Below are positions 1-4,979 of a DNA stretch of 6,218 bases, in pieces (positions within the stretch are counted from its first letter, which is position 1; each line of letters opens with the position of its first letter). The position numbers were made by a program, and so were the translations under genes. The notes beneath the pieces were generated by a model. That model worked only from the letters and a program-made list of their open reading frames with translations. It ran no database searches and was not told the origin of the DNA. Source of the stretch: Natronomonas sp. (GTDB lineage: Archaea; Halobacteriota; Halobacteria; Halobacteriales; Haloarculaceae); the NCBI GenBank assembly GCA_007135435.1, contig SLIW01000371.1, positions 1 to 6,218 on the forward strand. The letters are read 5' to 3'.

Positions 1-170
1 CACCTACGAGTCATGGACCGCAGACAGTCCAACGGGTCATACAGCCACTCGCGGCTAGAAACGTATCCCGGCTAGGACCGGACCACCGATCGATCCGAAC
101 TCCAACTCGATCCGGACTCCCACTCGATCCGAACCTGCACGACGGCAATCGACACGGAGACCCCCGAGGA
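1..170. other. Intergenic stretch downstream of tfb
   Basis: No gene is supported here. Two plus-strand frames are open from the window edge, one ending in TAG at 56-58 and one in TAG at 73-75, so the tail of an upstream plus-strand gene could be present, but 18 to 24 residues are too few to judge. A minus-strand ATG at 14-12 with a weak TATA-like TGTATGA about 27 nt upstream could instead begin a minus-strand gene running off the left edge. The stretch also contains two of the window's four CTAG sites (55-58 and 72-75) and the tandem repeat listed separately. No T-rich terminator for tfb is evident. Confidence 0.6.
91..141. repeat. 17-bp tandem repeat, three copies
   Basis: Three head-to-tail 17-bp units lie at 91-107, 108-124 and 125-141. 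The first unit reads CGATCCGAACTCCAACT. The second differs from it at two positions, and the third keeps CGATCCGAAC and then degenerates. The array starts 30 bp beyond the tfb stop codon, so it lies in or just past the 3' untranslated part of the tfb transcript. Its function is unknown. Confidence 0.85.
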
Positions 171-1145
171 TCAGACCTCGAGGCCTTCCTCGGCCTCGAG
201 GAGCTCGTGGTACCGGTTCCGGATGGTGACCTCGGAGATGTCGGCGACCTCGCTGACCTCCTTCTGGGTGACCTTCTCGTTGCAGAGCAGGGCGGCCGCG
301 TATACCGCGGCCGCGGCGAGGCCGACCGGTGACTTCCCGGAGTGGACGCCCTGCTCCTTGGCGTTCTGCAGGAGCGAGCGGGCGCGGTTCTCGGCCTCCT
401 CGCTCAGGTCGAGCTCGCTCGCGAACCGCGGGACGTAGCTCTCGGGGTCCGCGGGCCGGACCTCGAGGCCCAGCTCGCGGACGACGTAGCGGTAGGTGCG
501 GGCGATCTCGCTCTTGTCCACGCGAGAGACCCCCGACACCTCGTCGAGGCTCCGCGGGACGCCGGCCTGCCTGGCCGCGGCGTACACGGCGGCGGTCGAG
601 ACACCCTCGATGGAGCGTCCCGGCAGGAGGTTCTCGTCGAGTGCGCGGCGGTAGATGACGCTGGCGGTCTCGCGGACGGTGTCCGGGAGGCCCAGCGCGG
701 AGGCCATCCGATCGATCTCGCCCAGCGCCTGCTTGAGGTTGCGCTCCCTGGAGTCGCGGGTGCGGAACCGCTCGTTCCACTTCCGGAGCCGCTGCATCTT
801 CTGGCGCTGGCGGGCTCCCAAGGAGTTCCCGTAGGCGTCCTGGTCGCGCCAGTCGATGTTGGTCGACAGCCCCTTGTCGTGCATCATGTTGGTCGTCGGG
901 GCGCCGACGCGGGACTTCGAGTCCTTCTCCGCCGAATCGAACGCGCGCCACTCCGGCCCGCGGTCGATCTCGGCCTCCTCGACGACGAGACCGCAGTCTC
1001 TGCAGACGGTCTCGCCGTGCTCGGCGTCGGCGGTCAGGCGCCCGTCGCACTCCGGACAGGTCGTCCGCTCGGCACCGGTCGCGCGTTCGTCTTCGTCGGT
1101 TTCCCGTTGCGTCTCGGTCGATCGTGTTCGGGTGTGTTCACTCAT
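171..1145 (-). CDS. tfb: Transcription initiation factor B (TFB)
   Basis: This is the archaeal TFIIB homologue. It binds the TBP-TATA complex and the adjacent BRE and recruits RNA polymerase. The 324-residue length is normal for haloarchaeal TFBs. After an acidic, polar N-terminal tail comes a zinc ribbon with cysteines 30, 33, 48 and 51 (CPEC and CRDC). The conserved B-reader/linker block follows at about 75-100 (RVGAPTT, then a KGLSTNIDW stretch). The first cyclin repeat covers about 130-225 and the second about 230-316. The second repeat ends in a helix-turn-helix (VTQKEVSEVADISEVTIRNR) that in this family reads the BRE. The ATG at 1145 gives a complete N-terminus. Haloarchaea usually carry several TFB paralogues, and which one this is cannot be told from the window. 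The gene is unusual here in having its TATA box about 85-90 nt upstream, which implies a leader of about 60 nt. Confidence 0.97.
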   Translation of the reverse strand: MSEHTRTRSTETQRETDEDERATGAERTTCPECDGRLTADAEHGETVCRDCGLVVEEAEIDRGPEWRAFDSAEKDSKSRVGAPTTNMMHDKGLSTNIDWRDQDAYGNSLGARQRQKMQRLRKWNERFRTRDSRERNLKQALGEIDRMASALGLPDTVRETASVIYRRALDENLLPGRSIEGVSTAAVYAAARQAGVPRSLDEVSGVSRVDKSEIARTYRYVVRELGLEVRPADPESYVPRFASELDLSEEAENRARSLLQNAKEQGVHSGKSPVGLAAAAVYAAALLCNEKVTQKEVSEVADISEVTIRNRYHELLEAEEGLEV

Positions 1146-1227
1146 GCCACGAGGCGGGTGCTACCAGGCGGGAGACGCCCCCGAAAAGACCCGGTAACTG
1201 GTCGCTATCGGAGAGACGTCCGAAAAA

Positions 1228-1242
1228 TATTTAAACCTTTCG
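1228..1242 (-). promoter_or_regulatory. Proximal tfb promoter (BRE + TATA)
   Basis: On the minus strand CGAAAGG (1242-1236) runs directly into TTTAAATA (1235-1228), a strong haloarchaeal BRE-TATA match. Transcription would be expected to start near 1205, giving tfb a leader of about 60 nt, in contrast to the leaderless pattern of the other genes here. No good Shine-Dalgarno sequence precedes the ATG. The element sits inside a partly palindromic block (CCGAAA at 1220-1225 against TTTCGG at 1238-1243). Confidence 0.75.
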
Positions 1243-1307
1243 GTCGCTTCGAGCGAGCGCGTTCCCTGCGCCCGGGCGTCCGTGAATTCGTCCGAGCCTC
1301 GAGGTGG

Positions 1308-1323
1308 TTTATATACCCTTTCG
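1308..1323 (-). promoter_or_regulatory. Distal TATA/BRE element upstream of tfb
   Basis: On the minus strand CGAAAGG (1323-1317), one G, then TATATAAA (1315-1308). The heptamer is identical to that of the proximal tfb promoter 81 bp away, and no other minus-strand gene lies between, so this is most simply a second tfb promoter. The TATA core reads TTTATATA on the plus strand too, but the bases before it there (CGAGGTGG) are a poorer BRE and no plus-strand gene follows, so I assign it to the minus strand. Confidence 0.55.
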
Positions 1324-1327
1324 AGAA

Positions 1328-1375
1328 CCGATGCCTCCGTGCCGCTGACGGGCGAATCCCCACGGAGGCCATCGG
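1328..1375. repeat. Long inverted repeat between glycosyltransferase and tfb
   Basis: CCGATGCCTCCGTG (1328-1341) is the reverse complement of 1361-1375 except for one extra C in the right arm. This gives a 14-bp stem with a single bulge and a 19-nt loop. It ends 5 bp from the distal CGAAAGG element. It could be a hairpin at the 3' end of the glycosyltransferase mRNA or a two-armed protein-binding site upstream of tfb. No T-run follows on either strand, so a classical terminator is not supported. Confidence 0.8.
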
Positions 1376-1376
1376 C

Positions 1377-1436
1377 ACCGGGGTGCAGTCCGGCGGTTCC
1401 CACGCCACCCCGGTACCCACCCGCCACAGGAACCGC
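1377..1436. repeat. Two interleaved inverted repeats
   Basis: ACCGGGGTG (1377-1385) pairs perfectly with CACCCCGGT (1406-1414). GCGGTTCC (1393-1400) pairs perfectly with GGAACCGC (1429-1436). The arms alternate, so both stems together would be a pseudoknot; otherwise they are alternatives. In DNA this GC-rich, 8-9 bp matches can arise by chance, so this is weaker than the adjacent 14-bp repeat. The rest of the 1146-1488 gap holds no gene that I can support. Confidence 0.5.
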
Positions 1437-1488
1437 GAGGGCACGACTCGGTCGGTGCCTCGACGGCAGAATCCGGCCGTTCCGCCCC

Positions 1489-3372
1489 TCACTCCGGCGC
1501 CTCCACGTCCCGCCCCGGGGCCTCGACGTCCCGCCCGGGGGTCTCCACGTCCCCGTCGGGCGGGCCGACGTCGCCCTCCGGGACCTCCTCCGCCTCCGCG
1601 GACCTCTCGATCGTCTCGGTCAGCGACACGTTGAGCAGGAGCGTCGAGCCGATGCCGCCCGCCACGGTGACCACGTTCTTGATGGCGTGGTCGACAATGG
1701 CGGCCGCGAGCGCGACGGGCCAGACGACGGGCGTCAGCGCCACCACGATGAGGGTGAACGCCCCCTCGTAGAGGCCGATGCCGCCGGGCGACAGCGGCAG
1801 GACCTTCGCCAGGTTCCCGACGCTCACCGCGAAGAAGCCCACGGCGACGAGCGCCCACGGCGAGAGGTCCACGCCGAACGCGGCGAAGACGAGGACGGCG
1901 GTCAGGACGTCGATCGACCAGATGAGGACGCTCGAGGCGCCGACGACGGCGAACGCCCGGCGGTCCCGGGCGATGGTCTGGACGTCGGCGGCGAACTGCT
2001 CGAGGACGCCGGCGACGTAGTCGACGTAGGAGTCGCTGCTGAGTCGGGCGACCACCGGCCGGACGAAGTTGCGATCCGACCGCGCGGTGGCGACGATGAC
2101 CGCCACCGCCGCCAGGGCGGCCGCGCCGACACTCGCCGCGGCGAACACCGCCGTCCGACCGCTCTGTCCCACGTCGTTGGCCGGGTCCGCGTGCCGCAGC
2201 GCCGTGACGTCCACGCCCGTGGCGGCGAGCACCACCAGCGTCGCGCCCGCGAGCGCCGTGATCGTCAGCAGGTCGAAGACCCGCTCGATGGCCAGCGAGG
2301 CGAACCCCGAGGGGTAGGGGATGGCCCGGCGGGTCTTGACGATGTACGCGCGGACGGCGTCGCCCGCCCGCGCGGGGAAGACGAGGTTGGCGGTCTGGCT
2401 GATGAACACGGCCCCGGTCAGGAAGCCCACCCGTTCGCGGTAGCCCAGCTCGCCGAGGATGTCGCGGTATCGGAGGCCGCGGAGCGGCCACGACAGCAGG
2501 TAGACCGCGGTGGCGACGGCGACGAGCCGCACGTCCGCCTCGCGGATGGCGGCGAGGACCTCCGTCGGGTCGAGGTAGATCGTCATCAGGGCGACGGCGA
2601 CGACGACCAGGAGCGTCCCGGCGGCGACGGTCACCCGGCGGTCGATCCGCGGCCGGACGCCGAGCTGCCACCACAGCCGGACGATCTGGCTGCCCATCCC
2701 GAGCACGTCGCGGACGAGGTCCACCGACGTGTCGCCCCGGGGCTCCCAGTCGACGGGGAACTCCCGGACCGCGTAGCCGGCACGCTGGGCCCGGACGAGC
2801 ACCTCCGTGTCCCAGAACCAGTGGTCGTCCTGGACGTCGTCGAGCAGGGCGAAGAGGGCCGCGCGGTCGAACGCCTTGAACCCGCACTGGTGGTCGTACA
2901 GCGGCGACCGGAGGAACAGCCGGACCAGGGCGTTGTAGCCGGTCGAGGCGGCGCCGCGCGTGGCGCCCCGACGCTGTCGGTCGCCGGGCATCCGGCGCGA
3001 GCCGGTCACCACGTCGTACCCCCCGGTGCGGACCCCCTCCACCAGCGCCTCGAGGTGGTCCATGTCCGTCGCCAGGTCGGTGTCGAGGTAGACGAGGACG
3101 TCGCCGTCGGCCGCCCGGAAGGTCCGCTCGAGGGCGCCGCCCCGCCCGAGCCGCTCGTCGCTGTGGACGTGCCGGACCCGCTCGTCCGCCGCGGCGAGCC
3201 GGGCGGCGATCTCGGGCGTCCGGTCCTCGCAGCCATCCTCGGCGACGATCACCTCGAAGCTCCCCGGCGGGAGGAAGGAGGCGAGCGTCTCGAGCGTCAC
3301 CTCGACGGTGCGTTCGAGGGTCCCCGCCTCGTTGTAGGCGGGGAGGACGACGCTCACCTCGCGGTCCGTCAT
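1489..3372 (-). CDS. AglD-like dolichyl-phosphate hexosyltransferase with flippase-like domain
   Basis: A 627-residue two-domain membrane protein. Residues 1-240 are a GT2/GT-A domain of the DPM1/ALG5 type. It shows VVLPAYNEAGTL at 8-19, the AEDG strand at 44-47, the metal/nucleotide-sugar motif DTD at 97-99, CGFKAF at 163-168 and HWFWDTEVL at 184-192. Residues about 248-582 are a multi-spanning region like the lysylphosphatidylglycerol-synthase/UPF0104 family, with PARAGDAVRAY at 333-343 and SPGGIGLYEGAF at 528-539. In Haloferax volcanii, AglD with this architecture charges dolichol phosphate with the last mannose of the S-layer N-glycan. The same role is inferred here; the sugar is not readable from sequence. 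The tail (about 597-627) is a hydrophilic heptapeptide repeat. The gene is read divergently from the TRAM gene. A start at 3372 leaves the catalytic fold complete and fits a promoter about 30 nt upstream. Confidence 0.85.
   Translation of the reverse strand: MTDREVSVVLPAYNEAGTLERTVEVTLETLASFLPPGSFEVIVAEDGCEDRTPEIAARLAAADERVRHVHSDERLGRGGALERTFRAADGDVLVYLDTDLATDMDHLEALVEGVRTGGYDVVTGSRRMPGDRQRRGATRGAASTGYNALVRLFLRSPLYDHQCGFKAFDRAALFALLDDVQDDHWFWDTEVLVRAQRAGYAVREFPVDWEPRGDTSVDLVRDVLGMGSQIVRLWWQLGVRPRIDRRVTVAAGTLLVVVAVALMTIYLDPTEVLAAIREADVRLVAVATAVYLLSWPLRGLRYRDILGELGYRERVGFLTGAVFISQTANLVFPARAGDAVRAYIVKTRRAIPYPSGFASLAIERVFDLLTITALAGATLVVLAATGVDVTALRHADPANDVGQSGRTAVFAAASVGAAALAAVAVIVATARSDRNFVRPVVARLSSDSYVDYVAGVLEQFAADVQTIARDRRAFAVVGASSVLIWSIDVLTAVLVFAAFGVDLSPWALVAVGFFAVSVGNLAKVLPLSPGGIGLYEGAFTLIVVALTPVVWPVALAAAIVDHAIKNVVTVAGGIGSTLLLNVSLTETIERSAEAEEVPEGDVGPPDGDVETPGRDVEAPGRDVEAPE
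1496..1579 (-). repeat. 21-bp tandem repeat coding for the glycosyltransferase tail
   Basis: Four in-frame 21-bp units lie at 1496-1516, 1517-1537, 1538-1558 and 1559-1579. They encode heptapeptides of the form GRDVEAP, DGDVETP and EGDVGPP just before the stop codon. Divergence increases from the stop-codon side inward, which suggests recent growth by unit duplication. The encoded tail follows the last membrane helix and is acidic and proline/glycine-rich, so probably unstructured. Confidence 0.85.
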
Positions 3373-3397
3373 CGCCCCAGTCTCTGGTGGCGCCGTG

Positions 3398-3415
3398 CAT
3401 CAACCTTCTGTCTGC
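3398..3415 (-). promoter_or_regulatory. Promoter of the AglD-like gene
   Basis: On the minus strand GCAGAC (3415-3410) is followed by AGAAGG and then TTGATG (3403-3398), a TATA-like hexamer 31 to 26 nt before the ATG at 3372. This spacing implies a leaderless mRNA. The TATA match is weak, and the call rests mainly on position and on the symmetry with the divergent promoter. Confidence 0.5.
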
Positions 3416-3481
3416 GGATCGGATCGCCACGCGACGGACCGGTCGGGGTGGAGACGACCGACGGTGACCCGCCCTTCCGAG

Positions 3482-3500
3482 GCAGACGCAACCGCTTTGT
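3482..3500 (+). promoter_or_regulatory. Promoter of the TRAM gene
   Basis: GCAGAC (3482-3487), then GCAACC and GCTTTGT (3494-3500), placing the T-rich core about 30 nt before the ATG at 3525. The layout is typical of leaderless haloarchaeal genes. No Shine-Dalgarno sequence lies next to the start. The hexamer begins 43 nt before the start codon, exactly as in the divergent promoter. Confidence 0.6.
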
Positions 3501-3524
3501 CCGCCCGGTCGGAACCCGCGAGCG

Positions 3525-4007
3525 ATGCAGTCGCTGGTGATCGGGGCGACACTGGTCCTGATCGTCCTGGTGGGAGTGGCCCGTGCCCTCCGGGTCCGCG
3601 GTCGGTCCAGCCGTTCCGGGGCCGATCCGGGACGGGAACCCGAGGGCTGGTGGGTCGAGGACCGCGCCGAGGACCTCGAGCGGCGGTGGCGCGACGAGAA
3701 GAAGCTGCGACCGAACACGCCCGCCCAGCGGGAGCGCGATCGCGCGCATCGCCGGGCCCAGCGTCGACCCCCCGAGCAGGTGGCCCGGAAGGGCGAGACC
3801 TACGAACTCGTGGTCCTGGAGACCCAGTACGATCGCGTCCCCCACGAGGTCCGCGGCACGATCGACGGCCTCCAGACGTTCGTCCGGGAGGTGCCCGATC
3901 CCGACGGCCCCGACGCGCTCCGGGTCGGCGACGTGGTGCGCGTGCAGGTGACGGACTACGGCGCCGGCAGGACCAGCGCCCAGGCACGATTCCTCGGTAG
4001 ACAGTGA
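3525..4007 (+). CDS. Membrane-anchored TRAM-domain (OB-fold) protein
   Basis: A 160-residue protein with three visible parts. Residues 3-19 are a single hydrophobic helix, followed at once by arginines, so the rest should face the cytoplasm. Residues about 38-87 are highly charged (GWWVEDRAEDLERRW, then Arg-rich) and probably helical. Residues about 88-158 look like a TRAM-type OB-fold: KGETYELVVLE, a central RGTIDGLQTFV strand pair, LRVGDVVRVQVTDYG, then the closing strand SAQARFLG. TRAM domains bind RNA in tRNA-modifying enzymes, and stand-alone archaeal TRAM proteins act as RNA chaperones. RNA binding here is inferred. Attachment to the membrane by an N-terminal helix is the distinctive point. 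The ATG at 3525 fits the promoter spacing. The gene appears monocistronic. The TRAM assignment is by pattern only and could be another small OB-fold. Confidence 0.75.
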   Translation: MQSLVIGATLVLIVLVGVARALRVRGRSSRSGADPGREPEGWWVEDRAEDLERRWRDEKKLRPNTPAQRERDRAHRRAQRRPPEQVARKGETYELVVLETQYDRVPHEVRGTIDGLQTFVREVPDPDGPDALRVGDVVRVQVTDYGAGRTSAQARFLGRQ

Positions 4008-4014
4008 CTTTCGC

Positions 4015-4027
4015 TAAGTCTGACTTA
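4015..4027. repeat. Perfect 13-nt palindrome after the TRAM gene
   Basis: TAAGTC-T-GACTTA is a perfect inverted repeat around a single T, starting 8 nt after the TRAM stop codon. It is flanked by CTTTCG (4008-4013) and CGAAGG (4033-4038), which can also pair with one G-T wobble. A one-base loop is impossible in RNA, so either only the outer four pairs of the core form or it is a DNA-binding site. An AT-rich palindrome stands out in this GC-rich DNA. Confidence 0.6.
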
Positions 4028-4122
4028 CCCCTCGAAGGACACCGCCCTGGTGCGGTCTGGACGCACGTCCACTTCGCGCCGTCCGAACACACCTACTATC
4101 CACCTCCCGGACTTGGCGACGG

Positions 4123-4130
4123 CTACTAAA
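4123..4130 (+). promoter_or_regulatory. Promoter of the halocyanin-like gene
   Basis: CTACTAAA at 4123-4130 lies 33 to 26 nt before the ATG at 4156, in the expected TATA position for a leaderless transcript. A second T-rich patch, GTTTAC at 4137-4142, is too close to the start to be the TATA box. A CTAG site (4144-4147) lies between this TATA box and the start codon. Confidence 0.6.
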
Positions 4131-4155
4131 CAGTCAGTTTACACTAGCAGTCGGT

Positions 4156-4791
4156 ATGAGGCCACCCAAACGCCTCGATCGGCGATCGCTCCTGAAAGTG
4201 ACCGGTGCGGCCGGGCTCGCGGCGCTCGTCGCCGGGTGCGGCGGACCGGACGAAGAGCCAGAGGAGGTGGACGACCCCGAGGAGGAAGAGGAGGAGCCGG
4301 GCGACGACCCCGAGGACGAGGAGGAGAACGGGGACGCCGACGCGGAGGCGTGGGCGGACGTCGACGAGATCGTCCTCGATGGCTACACCGAGGCCTGGGA
4401 GGGCGTCGAACCCGAGCCCATCGCCGGCGAGGAGAACCCCACGCTCGTGCTCACGCCGGGCGAGGAGTACACCATCACCTGGGAGAACGCCGACGGACAG
4501 GGCCACAACATCGCCATCCGCGACGCCGACGGCCAGGTCATCGACGACTACGCCACCGACATCATGGACGAGGAAGGCGAGACCCAGGACCTCGAGTTCG
4601 AGGCCACCGACGAGATGGCCGAGTACGTCTGCGAACCACACGAGGGCACCATGCTCGGCGAGATCGAGATCGCCGAGAACGGCGCGGAGGGTGAAGCGGA
4701 CGAAGAAGAGGAAGCAGGCGACGAGGAGGAAGCGGGCGACGAAGAAGAAGCCGGCGACGAAGAAGAAGCCGGCGGCGACGACGACGTGTAG
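4156..4791 (+). CDS. Halocyanin-like blue-copper (cupredoxin) lipoprotein
   Basis: A 211-residue exported electron-transfer protein. The N-terminus carries a twin-arginine signal (DRRSLLK at 8-14), a hydrophobic stretch and a lipobox LVAGC ending at Cys28, so it should leave folded by the Tat route and be lipid-anchored outside the membrane. Residues 31-63 are an almost purely acidic linker. The cupredoxin fold spans about 68-173. Likely type-1 copper ligands are His117 (GQGHNIAI), Cys159, His162 and Met166 within YVCEPHEGTMLGEI. Halocyanins are membrane-bound mobile copper proteins that pass electrons in haloarchaeal respiratory chains; the partner is not identifiable here. The C-terminus (about 177-211) is a second acidic tract built of DEEEAG repeats. 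The start is fixed by the signal peptide and by promoter spacing. The protein is complete and all four ligands are present. Confidence 0.9.
   Translation: MRPPKRLDRRSLLKVTGAAGLAALVAGCGGPDEEPEEVDDPEEEEEEPGDDPEDEEENGDADAEAWADVDEIVLDGYTEAWEGVEPEPIAGEENPTLVLTPGEEYTITWENADGQGHNIAIRDADGQVIDDYATDIMDEEGETQDLEFEATDEMAEYVCEPHEGTMLGEIEIAENGAEGEADEEEEAGDEEEAGDEEEAGDEEEAGGDDDV
4699..4773 (+). repeat. 18-bp tandem repeat coding for the acidic DEEEAG tail
   Basis: Units lie at 4720-4737, 4738-4755 and 4756-4773, each encoding DEEEAG. The last two are identical over all 18 bp. A longer related unit encoding DEEEEAG precedes them at 4699-4719. The final units use GAA where most of the gene uses GAG, and their exact identity points to recent duplication. 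Confidence 0.9.
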
Positions 4792-4942
4792 TCGCGAGGT
4801 AGGTGGTCGGGCCGCAGCCGTCGATGACCCCTCACCGTCGGAAGACCACCACCCCGCGAACCCATAACCTCGGGATTGTCACCACCGCGGCGACGCCCCC
4901 GAGAGACATCGATCGCTCCTGTGTCGGCGGCGGACTGCCGAA

Positions 4943-4958
4943 CCGCAAAGCCCGTTAC
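4943..4958 (+). promoter_or_regulatory. Promoter of the methyltransferase gene
   Basis: The stretch CGCAAAGCCCGTTAC (4944-4958) ends about 22 nt before the GTG at 4980, a common haloarchaeal layout of a purine-rich BRE followed by a weak TATA-like core. It supports GTG 4980 as the start, with a leaderless transcript. The preceding 4792-4942 stretch contains only a loose 7-bp inverted repeat (GGTGGTC 4802-4808 and GACCACC 4844-4850) and no gene. Confidence 0.5.
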
Positions 4959-4979
4959 GGGTCCGGCACAGTTCCGGAC

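Noticed and set aside
1..14. A minus-strand ATG at 14 as the start of a gene leaving the window
   Set aside because: Only four codons and a weak TATA-like sequence support it.
13..75. A 20-codon plus-strand frame starting at ATG 13
   Set aside because: It is too short, with no promoter visible inside the window and no acidic haloarchaeal composition; it may equally be the end of a frame entering from the left edge.
1161..1427. An 88-codon minus-strand frame upstream of tfb
   Set aside because: It runs straight through both TATA boxes and the inverted-repeat cluster, has no recognisable domain and no promoter of its own.
1282..3540. A long plus-strand open frame of about 750 codons opposite the glycosyltransferase gene
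   Set aside because: It is the antisense shadow of a GC-rich gene: low-complexity, rich in Arg, Gly, Asp and Pro, with no recognisable domain, while the minus strand encodes clear GT2 and flippase-like motifs.
4802..4850. GGTGGTC/GACCACC inverted repeat as a terminator for the halocyanin-like gene
   Set aside because: Seven base pairs with a 35-nt loop and no following T-run; this is expected by chance in such GC-rich DNA.
4803..4979. An upstream extension of the methyltransferase by 59 residues from GTG 4803
   Set aside because: The extra residues look non-coding (Thr/Pro/Arg-rich, not acidic), they cover the promoter-like sequence before 4980, and the methylase fold begins a few residues after GTG 4980.
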